Assembly (NCBI GenBank): GCA_964424335.1
Contig: CAYRIY010000079.1
Location: 1-17,622, forward strand
Length of the DNA stretch: 17,622 nucleotides
Reading direction: 5' to 3'
Source of the DNA: CAYRIY01 sp964424335
GTDB taxonomy: Bacteria > Bacillota > Limnochordia > DTU080 > RSA5
Both the position numbers and the translations under genes were made by a program. How positions within the stretch are numbered: position 1 is the stretch's first letter; every line of letters starts with the position of its first letter. The notes beneath the pieces were generated by a model. The model did no database searches, was not told the origin of the DNA, and saw only the letters and a list, made by a program, of their open reading frames with translations. Below are positions 1-8,185 of this stretch, piece after piece.

Positions 1-176
1 TCGATGCGAACCCGCATTACTTAGGCCCTGATGATCGTTGTTTATGAGGGTGTTTCCGTCCAACGAGGCCATCCGATCCCGCCGAAGCATCTCTCTGCCC
101 GCCGCCCCAAGGAAAGAACGACGACGCCATTGAATGCGCTCCATCATTCCAACTCGCAAGGAGGCTCCCCCGACGC

Positions 177-737
177 ATGGCACGGGTACACCGCATTTCG
201 CCTAGCGAAATTCCCCGGTTAAATCGGATCGACATGTCCTACACGGCGCCGTTTGGGTATGCGTACCGCATCGAAACGAATGGAGCCAATGTCCGGTTTT
301 CCCTCGAAGAGACGCGTTTTTCCAAGCCCTTCGAGCGAACGTACGACTGGGACTGGACAGAGGTCGAAGATTTCGCGCTAAACGTGGAAAAAGGACTGGT
401 TTGGGGCGCATTCGACGAGTCAGGCGATCCGGTCGGCCTCTTGGAACTCCGTGAGAGCGCGTGGAACGGCTCCCTCTGGATTCAAAGCCTCTACGTGGAC
501 CAAAGGGCGAGGCAAAAGGGCGTCGGCACGAGTCTGCTCGACGTAAGCGTGGAATACGCCAAAGCAAGCGGCGCTCGGGCGCTCTTTGTCGAAACGCAAG
601 TCTCGAACGGGCCGGCGATCCGCTTCTACCTGGCCCGCGGCTTTCACTTCTGCGGCCTCAACGACCATTTTTACACCAACGACGATGCCAGCCACGGGGA
701 GGTCGCACTGTTCCTCGTGCGCGAGATCCCGGTCTAA
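177..737 (+). CDS. GNAT-family N-acetyltransferase, streptothricin-acetyltransferase-like
   Basis: This 186-residue protein is a GNAT fold enzyme that would move an acetyl group from acetyl-CoA to an amine. The acetyl-CoA loop is visible as RQKGVG at residues 112-117, after the strand WIQSLYVD (101-108). The C-terminal part (VETQ at 138-141, then AIRFYLARGF and HFYTNDD) resembles streptothricin acetyltransferases of the SatA/YyaR type, so antibiotic detoxification is possible, but substrate cannot be read from sequence. The ATG start has AAGGAGG at 158-164, a longish 12 bases upstream; an internal ATG at codon 20 lacks a comparable site. The stop codon overlaps that of the convergent gene by 4 bp. 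Family is confident, substrate is not. Confidence 0.88.
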   Translation: MARVHRISPSEIPRLNRIDMSYTAPFGYAYRIETNGANVRFSLEETRFSKPFERTYDWDWTEVEDFALNVEKGLVWGAFDESGDPVGLLELRESAWNGSLWIQSLYVDQRARQKGVGTSLLDVSVEYAKASGARALFVETQVSNGPAIRFYLARGFHFCGLNDHFYTNDDASHGEVALFLVREIPV

Positions 738-2122
738 GAATGCCCCTCGCAACCCATGGAGAGCGCCTGAGCGACTTCCGCGTCGTACGGCGCACCGCTC
801 AATGCTGCGACGCCCCCTGTCGTCCGCGCCATGGGAATGAGCGATGCGAGATCCACGCGCCACGGTTCGCCGGGGTTCGCCCGCTTTAGGCGCACCCGAA
901 CCACCTTGAGATAGCCCCGGTCCGGGTCAGGCTCATGGTAGTAGACGGTGGCGCTCACCTCTACGGTTGCGGTGCGTTCCTCTTGGTCGACCATGCGGGC
1001 CCCGTGGTACGAGATGTGCCGGATGGGCAATGCAAGCTGACTTAGGAGAATGCTAAAGCCACCGCCTTGGCTCGCTGCGGAGGCAAACTCCGACCCTAAG
1101 GCGTCCTCCTGGCCAGACATATAGCGAAGCGAGACGACGTCCTGGTGGTTGATCGCTGCCACCGACCACTTTGCGAGTTCGTCTGGGGATGCGGAATCCA
1201 GCGTCTGTGCGAGGCGCCCGGCCGCCTTGAGCACCTGCAGTTGGTGGCCCGGGTCCTCCCGCCACGTCCCGTGCACCCTGCTCTGCCAAAAGTGGATGCA
1301 GGAGTGGCCGACAAACTCATTCTCAAAGAGATCGCCCCACCCGTGGGGCATGCCGTTCATCGAACCGGCGGCGCGCAGGTCGCCGATCGAAAGGACAACC
1401 GCTCGGCGCTTCCAGCTCCACTCGCCGCCGTAGATCTCCTTTAGGATCCGGGAATCATCGGCTGTAAGCGGCTCGACATCGGCATGCGAATCCCCCCGAT
1501 GCCGCCGAACCTGAAAGCTACGACCCGTTTCCAGGTCCCGAACCACCGCGGTGCCGCCGACGGGGAAGTGCCGCGCCACCTCGGGCCAAGTGAGGAGTTC
1601 GCCGTAAAACTGAGATTCAAGCGCCTCGATCTGGGCGCGGACCCACGCCGCAAGCTCCGGGCTCACCCACTCAACTGGCGAACCGGTTTGCTCGCCGGGA
1701 CCAAGATGCTTTAGACGATCCGGGAGTTCGCCCGAATCGCCCACTGCCACAAAAAGCCTGTATTCCCTCGTTACAGAGAGCGTCGTGACCCTGCCGTCGC
1801 TCCAGGCGAGGTCGAGCCGCCAAAATACGCTGCTCGGATCAAACGAGCCGGCTTGGGTGACGACACCATCCAGGAGCCCCCGAACGATTTCCAGCTCGCT
1901 TTCCGAGTCCACCTCGACCCGCTCATTAAATTCGGGCCAATTAAAGTAGACGGCAACTCCAGAGAGTTGCACGGCGCCGGAGCCTTTCATTCGGCCGCTC
2001 GTGAACGGGAGCTCAAGACGCCCGTAGAGCAGGCCGATCGCCACGGCGACGCCAAGCACGACAAATGCGATCAATCCGATCAACGCGATCATGCGAGTTG
2101 GGGAGTTTCGAAAGGCGTCCAC
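734..2122 (-). CDS. Membrane-anchored cell-envelope protein with SMNGMPHG / GHSCIHF motifs, possibly L,D-transpeptidase-like
   Basis: The 462-residue product has one N-terminal membrane segment (about 11-34) and an outside-facing remainder. A central domain carries YGGEWSWKRRAV (231-242), SMNGMPHG (254-261), GHSCIHF (272-278, Cys275) and SRVHG (281-285). I recognise this motif set from Bacillota proteins, often with peptidoglycan-binding domains and annotated as hypothetical. The His and Cys-Ile-His pattern recalls the catalytic His and Cys of YkuD L,D-transpeptidases, but that link is inference. A C-terminal region of about 100 residues (365-430) looks like a separate beta-rich domain. The GTG start has only a weak, very close AAGGT; the ATG at codon 11, just before the membrane helix, is the alternative. 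It starts 57 bases after hemY on the same strand, so it is probably the last gene of the hemH-hemY operon. Confidence 0.8.
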   Translation of the reverse strand: MDAFRNSPTRMIALIGLIAFVVLGVAVAIGLLYGRLELPFTSGRMKGSGAVQLSGVAVYFNWPEFNERVEVDSESELEIVRGLLDGVVTQAGSFDPSSVFWRLDLAWSDGRVTTLSVTREYRLFVAVGDSGELPDRLKHLGPGEQTGSPVEWVSPELAAWVRAQIEALESQFYGELLTWPEVARHFPVGGTAVVRDLETGRSFQVRRHRGDSHADVEPLTADDSRILKEIYGGEWSWKRRAVVLSIGDLRAAGSMNGMPHGWGDLFENEFVGHSCIHFWQSRVHGTWREDPGHQLQVLKAAGRLAQTLDSASPDELAKWSVAAINHQDVVSLRYMSGQEDALGSEFASAASQGGGFSILLSQLALPIRHISYHGARMVDQEERTATVEVSATVYYHEPDPDRGYLKVVRVRLKRANPGEPWRVDLASLIPMARTTGGVAALSGAPYDAEVAQALSMGCEGHS

Positions 2123-2179
2123 ACCTTGATGGATATGCGGTCGCCCCCGAGACGAATCACCCTGGAGCCAAAGGATGCG

Positions 2180-3712
2180 TTAGATTCCGCTCAAGATCGC
2201 TTGGGCGGCCTTTTCACCCTGCGTCACGCAATCGGGAATGCCGACCCCCCGGAACGCTGCGCCCGCGACGAATACACCGGGAGCGCTTGCGGCAAGCTCG
2301 CGCTCGATGCGCTCAACTCGCTCGAGATGGCCGACTTCGTACTGGGGCATTCCTTTGTTCCAGCGGTAGATCCAGCGTTCCCGTGGCTGACCCCGGATCC
2401 CGAGAATCGTGCGCGCCTCATCCTCCGCCGTCCGAATGAGGCGGTCGTCCTCCCAAAAGGCCGCTTGCTCCGCCCCGCCCTTGCCGAAGTGGAAGCGAAG
2501 CACCGCTCGATCCTCCGGCGCCACATGCGGCCACTTCGCGCTCGCCCAAGTGCAGGCGGTGACGGGTCGCCCCTCGGTCCTGGGGTTCAAGTAACCCGTA
2601 CCGTTCAGCGGGTGGCCGATATCGCTGCGCCGGTACTCCAGGACGACGCCCGCAACCGAAACGTACCCGATCTCCCCGAGGCTGTTGGCCGCGGCCGGCG
2701 CGAGCTCCTTTAGAAGCTCGCTCTGGACGTACGCCGGCGTTGTGAGGAGAACGGCGTCGGCCTCGATGACGCGGCCGTCCTCGAGCGCCACTTCATAGGC
2801 CCCTCGATCGCCGCCCTCGGCCGCAACGCGCCGCAATGACGCCGCGCCCACCCCGGAGAGCAGTGCGACGGTCGGCTCGCTCGCCAAGCGATCGACGAGC
2901 GCTTCGATCAAGGTGTAAATGCCGCCCTCGAGCGACACAAACGTGCTCCGCGGCACTTGCGACTGAGCGTCGCTTTGGGCCGCAGCGCCTGCCCGAGAAC
3001 CGTTTGACTGAGAGCCATTTGCGGGAGAACCGCTCGCCTGAGCCCCACCCGCCGGGGCGCCTTTCGCGCCGCCGCTTTTCTTCCGACCGGCGAGCACGGC
3101 CCGGATCATGCCGCCGTGCTCCTCTTCCATCTTGATAAACTGGGGAAACGTCGCCCTGACGCTCAAGTTGTCGACATTCCCGGCGTAAATGCCCGAAAGG
3201 AGGGGCTCTGCGAGCCGTTCGAGCGCCTCGGTTCCAAGCCTGCGGCGCACAAAGCTTCCAAGCGACTCATCCCCGGCCTCTCGGCGTGGGGGGACAAAGT
3301 ACTCGAGCGCCATCCGGGCCTTGCCCCGGGCCGTGATGAGGGAGCTCTTCACGAATGGGCCAAGCTTGGTCGGCACGAGCCCTGAAAGCCCTTCGGGAAG
3401 CCGGTGCAGCGTGTCGCCGATGCGCACGAAGGAGCCAGATCCCGCAGTGCCGACGAGCCGATCGCCCAGTCCGAGCTCGAGGCAGAGACGCACGCCTGCA
3501 GGCTTTCGGGTCAGGATGGAATCGGGACCCTCTTCAAAGACGAGCCCATCGGTGCGCACCGACTTCACCTTGCCGCCCCACCGACTCGCTTGCTCGATGA
3601 CCGTACACTCGAGGCTGCGACCTTGCTTTTTAGCCTCGGCGGCAAGGCGGTACGCCGCGACGAGCCCCGTGATGCCGCCGCCCAAAACGGCGACCCGCAG
3701 TAAGGCGCTCAC
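2180..3712 (-). CDS. hemY: Coproporphyrinogen III oxidase (HemY/CgoX-type FAD protein) with a low-complexity insertion
   Basis: This 510-residue FAD enzyme oxidises coproporphyrinogen III to coproporphyrin III (protoporphyrinogen oxidase in older naming) in Gram-positive haem synthesis. The dinucleotide-binding motif VAVLGGGITGL is at 7-17, the substrate-side motif EEGPDSI at 60-66, and the C-terminal FAD motif GVFVAGAAFRGVGIPDCV at 479-496. I chose the GTG at 3712 because the FAD strand begins just after it and because its bases form GTGA with the stop codon of hemH, a sign of translational coupling. The frame remains open 32 codons further upstream, but that part is the antisense-like shadow of the hemH tail. 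Residues 211-255 are a Gly/Ala/Ser/Asn/Gln-rich insertion absent from ordinary HemY proteins (about 470 residues). It lies between the 'LSGIYAGN' region and the LEGG motif, so it probably forms a surface loop. Confidence 0.95.
   Translation of the reverse strand: MSALLRVAVLGGGITGLVAAYRLAAEAKKQGRSLECTVIEQASRWGGKVKSVRTDGLVFEEGPDSILTRKPAGVRLCLELGLGDRLVGTAGSGSFVRIGDTLHRLPEGLSGLVPTKLGPFVKSSLITARGKARMALEYFVPPRREAGDESLGSFVRRRLGTEALERLAEPLLSGIYAGNVDNLSVRATFPQFIKMEEEHGGMIRAVLAGRKKSGGAKGAPAGGAQASGSPANGSQSNGSRAGAAAQSDAQSQVPRSTFVSLEGGIYTLIEALVDRLASEPTVALLSGVGAASLRRVAAEGGDRGAYEVALEDGRVIEADAVLLTTPAYVQSELLKELAPAAANSLGEIGYVSVAGVVLEYRRSDIGHPLNGTGYLNPRTEGRPVTACTWASAKWPHVAPEDRAVLRFHFGKGGAEQAAFWEDDRLIRTAEDEARTILGIRGQPRERWIYRWNKGMPQYEVGHLERVERIERELAASAPGVFVAGAAFRGVGIPDCVTQGEKAAQAILSGI
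2966..3040 (-). repeat. In-frame 15-bp tandem repeats inside hemY
   Basis: Reading the minus strand, three consecutive 15-bp units at 3040-3026, 3025-3011 and 3010-2996 encode QASGS, PANGS and QSNGS. Two more diverged units (RAGAA, AQSDA) follow down to 2966. The bases of units 1 and 3 differ at only a few positions, so the insertion looks like a recent tandem duplication that kept the frame because the unit is a multiple of three. Confidence 0.8.
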
Positions 3713-4701
3713 GCCTGATCGCCGCTCCCGCCTGGGCCTCCGGTCGGGCTTCCACTCAGGCCTCCACCCGAGCCTCCGGTCGCGACGGCTGCATTCGCGT
3801 GCCGCCACACGACGTCCCCTAGCATCCGTACAAACTCCTCCGCAGCATTCGGCGAATCGGTTCGCTCAAGTTGCATTCCCAAGGCGTCGGCCTTCTCCTT
3901 CGCCTCCACATCGATGTCGTAGAGGACCTCCAGATGGTCGCTCACAAATCCCACGGGACACACCAGGACCCGCTTCTCGCCTGCCTCGTGCAACTCATCG
4001 AGTACGTCGAGGATATCCGGTCCAAGCCACGGCTCCCCTGTCGCGCTGGCGCTCTGGTAGGCAAACTTCCAACGAGCGATGCCCGACTCTTTAGCAATCG
4101 CAGCGGCCGTCTCATCCAACTGCTTGGGATAGGGGTCGTCCCACTGCAAGATGCGCTCAGGCAGGCTGTGAGCCGTAAAGAGCGCAAACACATCGCCGCC
4201 CTCCGGAAACCGCTCCAGCGCTTCTTTCACACGGTCCGCCATGAACGCTATATACCCCGGCTCGAGGTGCCAGCTCTCGACCTCCGCGAAGCGAAAGCCA
4301 TGCGCGCTCGCCCGCTCGTTCGCCGCCTTGTGATACTCTGCGACGCTCATCCGGGAGTACTGCGGCGTGAGCACGATCGCGACGCCCTCGCGGATCCCAT
4401 CCGCCGCCATTTGATCGACGGTGTCCGCTATGTACGGATGCCAGTGCTTCATCCCGACATAGGCTCGAAACCGAACATCGTCAGCCGCCCGCTGGTTGAG
4501 GTCATCCTCCAGTTTGCGGGCGACCTCTTCGGTCACCTTGTTCAGCGGCGATCCGCCGATCCGATCGTACCTCTCTTCGAGTTCCGCCAAGCGCTCGGGA
4601 TCGGGCTTTCGGCCGCGGCGAATATGCGTGTAGTACGCTTCGATGTCTTTCTTCTCATCCGGGCTTCCATAAGCCATCACCAAGACGCCGATCTGCTTCA
4701 T
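3709..4701 (-). CDS. hemH: Ferrochelatase (coproporphyrin III ferrochelatase, CpfC type)
   Basis: The 330-residue cytosolic enzyme inserts Fe2+ into coproporphyrin III in the Gram-positive route. The N-terminus VLVMAYGSPDEKKDIEAYYT and THIRRGRKP are very close to Bacillus subtilis HemH. Catalytic residues are in place: His178 in FTAHSLPERI and Glu258 in VSDHLEVLYDID, with Tyr11 matching the iron-ligand Tyr of the Bacillus enzyme. No cluster-binding set of cysteines is seen; Cys248 stands alone. AAGGAG at 4712-4717 precedes the ATG by 10 bases. The last 23 residues after ATGGSGG are a Gly/Ser/Pro tail with a duplicated ACCGGAGGC (3736-3744 and 3772-3780), not typical of the family. The TGA overlaps the GTG of hemY. 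Confidence 0.96.
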   Translation of the reverse strand: MKQIGVLVMAYGSPDEKKDIEAYYTHIRRGRKPDPERLAELEERYDRIGGSPLNKVTEEVARKLEDDLNQRAADDVRFRAYVGMKHWHPYIADTVDQMAADGIREGVAIVLTPQYSRMSVAEYHKAANERASAHGFRFAEVESWHLEPGYIAFMADRVKEALERFPEGGDVFALFTAHSLPERILQWDDPYPKQLDETAAAIAKESGIARWKFAYQSASATGEPWLGPDILDVLDELHEAGEKRVLVCPVGFVSDHLEVLYDIDVEAKEKADALGMQLERTDSPNAAEEFVRMLGDVVWRHANAAVATGGSGGGLSGSPTGGPGGSGDQA

Positions 4702-4905
4702 ATCACTTAGTCTCCTTCAGAAGTCCGTTTGCACTCGTCCCACACAGCGGTCAAGCCATATTGTATCGCAAACCCCAAGGGCAGTAGCCATTCACCGAGT
4801 TTTTCCTCGAACCGTTCAGAAATTAATCAGATTTATCACTAGAAAAATAGAAGGTAATTCATTTTCTCTACCAAATATAGCCACTTTGAGGGGAGGCACT
4901 CTCAT
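4702..4905. promoter_or_regulatory. Divergent AT-rich promoter region between hemH and the histidine kinase
   Basis: This 204-base spacer separates two divergent genes and is clearly more AT-rich than its surroundings from about 4815 to 4880. On the minus strand TACAAT (plus 4760-4765) is a fair -10 box for the hem operon, but I see no good -35 at the right distance. On the plus strand a broken inverted repeat (AGAAAA at 4842-4847 and TTTTCT at 4862-4867) lies upstream of the kinase and could be an operator. The region must hold the promoters of both genes, but the exact elements are uncertain. Confidence 0.45.
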
Positions 4906-6708
4906 TTGATTGCAATCTCGGGCATTGATTCGGGGCAAGTGCCCATTTCATCCTCCTCACCGGTCCGGGATCCACCGCACTGGAGACACCGGGTCCGCAC
5001 AAAATTGATCGCGCTCGTGGCGCTGATGGTCCTGCCGATCAGCGCTGTCGGCCTCTTCCAAGCGTATACGGAATACAACCGCCATGTGGACATGGAGCTG
5101 CAAGTAAATCTCGAGCTTGCCGATTCGGTCGCCCATGCGTTTCGCAATTTCACTGAAGGAGTATGGAACACGTCGGAGATCCTCGCTACGACGCTCTATC
5201 CCCACGGCAACCCGCTCAGTCCCGAAAGAGCCCGGGAGATGTTGATGGCTCAAGCGTTGGTCATTCCGAGCGTCGACGATTTTGTGTGGTTTGATGAAAC
5301 GGGAAAGGTGATCGCCGCCTCCGACTCCAACCTCGACGCGATCAGCATGCCCTACGTCGAACGGCTTGCGGCAGGCGAGGGCCGCCTTGTCACCAACATT
5401 ATCTCTGGAAATGACAGCGTACGACCGCTCCTGGTCGTCGCGTCGGCAATCCAGCACGGCGGCGCCTTTAGAGGCGGCATCGCGGCCCTGATCGACGCCG
5501 AAACGCTCGACCTCGTGCTGCCGGTCGAGCGGCGCCGAGGGAGGATGATCTCCCTCGCGAACCCGAGCAATTTCCTCGTTTACGTCATCCCCCCCGATTC
5601 GGTGCCCCGAAACGCTCGGCAACTCGTCCTCGAGGCCTCCCTGCCGACGTTGTTGCAAGGAACGGCGAATACGTTCCTCGATTACGTCACGCCGTGGGAT
5701 GGTATCAAGCGCATGGGAGCCATCGTGTCCATCCCTGAGGTTGGTTGGTCCGTCATTGCAACGGCGCCGATGCGCGAGGTCGTAGGTCCTCTAATTGCAT
5801 CGCAGGCCAGAAGCGTTCTCGTCCTCGTCGCCACGGCCATCTTGTCGATCGTTGTCGCGTCCCTGATCGCGAGGGATTTATCCCACCGCCTCCACAGACT
5901 TTGGGAGGCGGCGTCGTCCTGGTCGCAGGCCAATTTCCAGGTGCGAGCCGAGGTTACGGGCGACGATGAACTGGCCCGCACAGCCATTACGTTCAACGAC
6001 ATGGCGGCGCGCCTTCAACGCCTCGAGGAGGAACGAGAGCAGTTTCTCCACGCTGCAGCCCACGAGATGGCAAACCCGGTCTCGAGCATCTTGAGCATCG
6101 TTCAACTGCTTCGCCATCAGATCCGCCAGGGCAATCCCGCGCCGGTTCAACCTGAAAACCTCGACAGAAAGCTGGCTGCGATCGCACGCGACGCCAACAT
6201 CCTGGCAGGACTCATACCCGACACGGCAAGACTTTACAGCCAGGAGCAAAGCTGGTCGATTCGGCCCCAGCCAACGGAGCTCGTCGAGTTTTTGATCGAC
6301 CTCGTCGACGCCGTGCGCTCCCGCTCCGAGCACGTCGTCACGCTCGACATCGGGTCAATCGAGCAGCTTTGGATCAACGTGGACGCCCAGCGCTTCAAGC
6401 AGGTGATGCGCAATCTGGTCAACAACGCCCTCAAATACTCTCCGACGGGCGAGGAGATCGACATCGGTATGCGCATCGAAGGCGACAAGGTCACCATCTG
6501 GGTCCGCGATCACGGCGTCGGCATTCCCCCCGGCGAAGAGGAACTCATCTTTCAAACGTTCCGTCGAGCCGCAAACGTGCAGGCCATCCCCGGCTCGGGC
6601 CTTGGCCTATTCGTCTCGAAACAGATCGTGGACGCCCACGGCGGCCGCATTTGGGCGGAGAACAATCCCGACGGGGGCGCCACCTTCTACGTTCAGCTTC
6701 CTCTTTAA
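4906..6708 (+). CDS. Orphan membrane sensor histidine kinase (Cache-like sensor, HAMP, HisKA, HATPase)
   Basis: The 600-residue protein has membrane helix 1 at about 33-53, an external sensor of about 245 residues that looks like a double Cache domain, helix 2 at about 303-325, a HAMP linker, a phospho-acceptor helix with His386 in AAAHEMANP, and an ATPase domain. In the latter, NLVNNALKYS (503-512) is the N box, DHGVGIP (535-541) the G1 box and GSGLGLF (563-569) the G2 box. It should autophosphorylate and pass phosphate to a response regulator, but none is adjacent. The start is TTG with GAGGGGAGG at 4888-4896, nine bases upstream; no other start fits so well. The H box is unusual in reading HEMANP instead of HELRTP. 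It is divergent from hemH and tail-to-tail with hemE, so a haem- or redox-related signal is possible but unproven. Confidence 0.93.
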   Translation: MIAISGIDSGQVPISSSSPVRDPPHWRHRVRTKLIALVALMVLPISAVGLFQAYTEYNRHVDMELQVNLELADSVAHAFRNFTEGVWNTSEILATTLYPHGNPLSPERAREMLMAQALVIPSVDDFVWFDETGKVIAASDSNLDAISMPYVERLAAGEGRLVTNIISGNDSVRPLLVVASAIQHGGAFRGGIAALIDAETLDLVLPVERRRGRMISLANPSNFLVYVIPPDSVPRNARQLVLEASLPTLLQGTANTFLDYVTPWDGIKRMGAIVSIPEVGWSVIATAPMREVVGPLIASQARSVLVLVATAILSIVVASLIARDLSHRLHRLWEAASSWSQANFQVRAEVTGDDELARTAITFNDMAARLQRLEEEREQFLHAAAHEMANPVSSILSIVQLLRHQIRQGNPAPVQPENLDRKLAAIARDANILAGLIPDTARLYSQEQSWSIRPQPTELVEFLIDLVDAVRSRSEHVVTLDIGSIEQLWINVDAQRFKQVMRNLVNNALKYSPTGEEIDIGMRIEGDKVTIWVRDHGVGIPPGEEELIFQTFRRAANVQAIPGSGLGLFVSKQIVDAHGGRIWAENNPDGGATFYVQLPL

Positions 6709-7724
6709 TCGACCGAGTACTCGTGGACCGCCTCGACGACCCGCTGCAATGTAGAGACCTTGGCCTGAGGCATCACGCCGTGGCCCAGGTTGAATATATG
6801 GCCAGGCCTGCCGTTCGCCCGGCGCATCACATCCCGGGTCCTCTCGAGGATGAGCGCTTCGTCGCCGAGCAGCAAGTTGGGTTCCAAGTTTCCTTGTACC
6901 GCAGTATCGTACCCGATCCGCTCCCACGCTGCGTCGAGCGGCACGAGCCAGTCGACGCCGACGACGTCTGCGCCGGCTTCCTTGAGGAGGGGGAGCATTT
7001 CACCGGTGCCCACGCCAAAGTGGATGCGGGGCACGCCTGTCCCTTCGAGCGCGGTGAGTATGCGCTTGCTATAAGGAAGGACGTATTCCTCGTAATCTTG
7101 CGGGCTCAGGCACCCGACCCAACTGTCAAAGAGCTGAAGCGCCTGGGCGCCGGCTTGCACCTGTGCCAAAAGGTAATCGATCACGATTGAGGTGAGGCGC
7201 TCCATCATCTCGCGCCAGACGTCGGGAGCGCCGAACATCATGCGCTTTACTTCCGTAAACTTCCGCGTGGGCCGGCCCTCGATGAGATAGCTGGCAAGTG
7301 TAAAGGGGCCGCCGGAGAAGCCGATCAGGGGCACATCGAGCTCTCTGCGGAGGATTTTGATCGCCTCGAGCACAAAGGGCACATCCTCCTCAGGAACGAT
7401 CGGCCGCAGCGCTTTGACATCCTCCGCGCTCCGAAGCGGCTTGTCCAGCACAGGGCCGACGTTTGGCTTGAGGTCGACCGCGATGCCGATCTGATGAAGC
7501 GGCACCATGATGTCGGAGAAGAGAATGGCTGCGTCGACGCCGAGTTGCTTGACGGGCAAGATCGTCACTTCCGCCGCGACCTCGGGAATCTTGCAGATCT
7601 CCATCAAGGTGTATTTCTCCCGGATTTTCCGGTATTCAGGCTGATATCGCCCGGCCTGACGCATAAACCAGACGGGCGTGACATCGACGGGCTCCCGTCG
7701 ACAAGCGCGCAGGAATCGATCCAT
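6705..7724 (-). CDS. hemE: Uroporphyrinogen III decarboxylase
   Basis: HemE removes four carboxyl groups from uroporphyrinogen III to give coproporphyrinogen III in the cytosol, the step before HemY and HemH. The 339-residue product carries the substrate motif WFMRQAGRYQPEYR (19-32, Arg22 and Arg26), the catalytic Asp71 in FSDIM, IGFSGGPFTLASYLIEG (134-150) with Tyr146, FDSWVG (199-204) and His315 in NLGHGV. It closely resembles Bacillus subtilis HemE. The ATG at 7724 has GGAGG at 7733-7737; the open frame continues 27 codons upstream without family similarity, so I reject the longer form. The stop codon overlaps that of the kinase: the four bases TTAA at 6705-6708 end both genes. A TAGAAT box at plus 7754-7759 may be its -10 element. 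Confidence 0.97.
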   Translation of the reverse strand: MDRFLRACRREPVDVTPVWFMRQAGRYQPEYRKIREKYTLMEICKIPEVAAEVTILPVKQLGVDAAILFSDIMVPLHQIGIAVDLKPNVGPVLDKPLRSAEDVKALRPIVPEEDVPFVLEAIKILRRELDVPLIGFSGGPFTLASYLIEGRPTRKFTEVKRMMFGAPDVWREMMERLTSIVIDYLLAQVQAGAQALQLFDSWVGCLSPQDYEEYVLPYSKRILTALEGTGVPRIHFGVGTGEMLPLLKEAGADVVGVDWLVPLDAAWERIGYDTAVQGNLEPNLLLGDEALILERTRDVMRRANGRPGHIFNLGHGVMPQAKVSTLQRVVEAVHEYSVD

Positions 7725-7844
7725 ACTGATTACCTCCGATACGTCGGCGCCATATTCTAGGCTGACGGTCGCTCTAGCCCGTTTGACGCCGCCACTCCAC
7801 ATCATACCGCGTTTTTCGTCCTCGGCGGGGCATAAATCAAATCA

Positions 7845-7941
7845 GGGCGAAATCGCGAGAAATCGGGCGAAATATTGCGATTGGGTGTGCGAACGGGGCC
7901 CAAACCGAGGGACCGCCGCGGACGCCCGCCCAAACCGAGGG
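7845..7941. repeat. Two pairs of short direct repeats in the hemE/exporter spacer
   Basis: GGGCGAAAT occurs at 7845-7853 and 7865-7873 (period 20), and the 14-mer GCCCAAACCGAGGG occurs at 7898-7911 and 7928-7941 (period 30). Both copies of the 14-mer are exact. They lie just upstream of the exporter promoter, so a regulator binding site is one explanation; replication slippage is another. Confidence 0.7.
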
Positions 7942-7959
7942 CCTCCCATCGGAATTGAG

Positions 7960-7988
7960 TTGCCAGGCCATACCTTCGCTGTTAAAAT
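7960..7988 (+). promoter_or_regulatory. Sigma-A-type promoter for the ABC exporter
   Basis: TTGCCA (7960-7965), a 17-base spacer and TAAAAT (7983-7988) each match the consensus at five of six positions. Transcription would begin near 7995, giving a leader of about 190 bases before the ATG at 8186, long enough for leader control. Confidence 0.6.
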
Positions 7989-8185
7989 CAGAGGTGCTTC
8001 TGACCAAACGCCCTTCCCGTGACTGGCGGTGATCGACAATGATCAGCATTGTTGAGATTCACTCCTACTTCACCCCGTTTGTTCGCCCACGACCATAAAC
8101 GTTTCCGATTCCCGATTCGCTGATAACCGAAGTGACATTAGCGTCCAAACCATGCCCGAGGGCCCTTTAGCCTAGGAGGGTTAAT

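Larger units (their letters stand above)
7725..8185. other. 461-base divergent spacer between hemE and the ABC exporter
   Basis: No gene is seen here. It holds a possible minus-strand -10 for hemE near 7755, two kinds of short direct repeat (7845-7941), a good plus-strand promoter at 7960-7988 and a leader of about 190 bases before the exporter. In the leader a 6-bp inverted repeat (ACAATG 8036-8041, CATTGT 8047-8052) with a 5-base loop is the only clear symmetry. Short open frames cross the spacer but have no ribosome site or family resemblance. Confidence 0.6.

Noticed and set aside
3713..3808. N-terminal extension of HemY by 32 codons, open to an ATG at 3808
   Set aside because: The extension is Arg-rich, has no family similarity, lies entirely over the hemH tail, and the GTG at 3712 sits directly before the FAD-binding strand with a GTGA coupling.
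7725..7805. Longer HemE start at 7805
   Set aside because: The ATG at 7724 has GGAGG at proper distance and matches the family's N-terminus; the extra 27 residues match nothing and overlap a possible -10 box.
8036..8052. Terminator or riboswitch in the exporter leader
   Set aside because: Only a 6-bp stem with a 5-base loop is seen, with no T run and no recognisable conserved riboswitch core.
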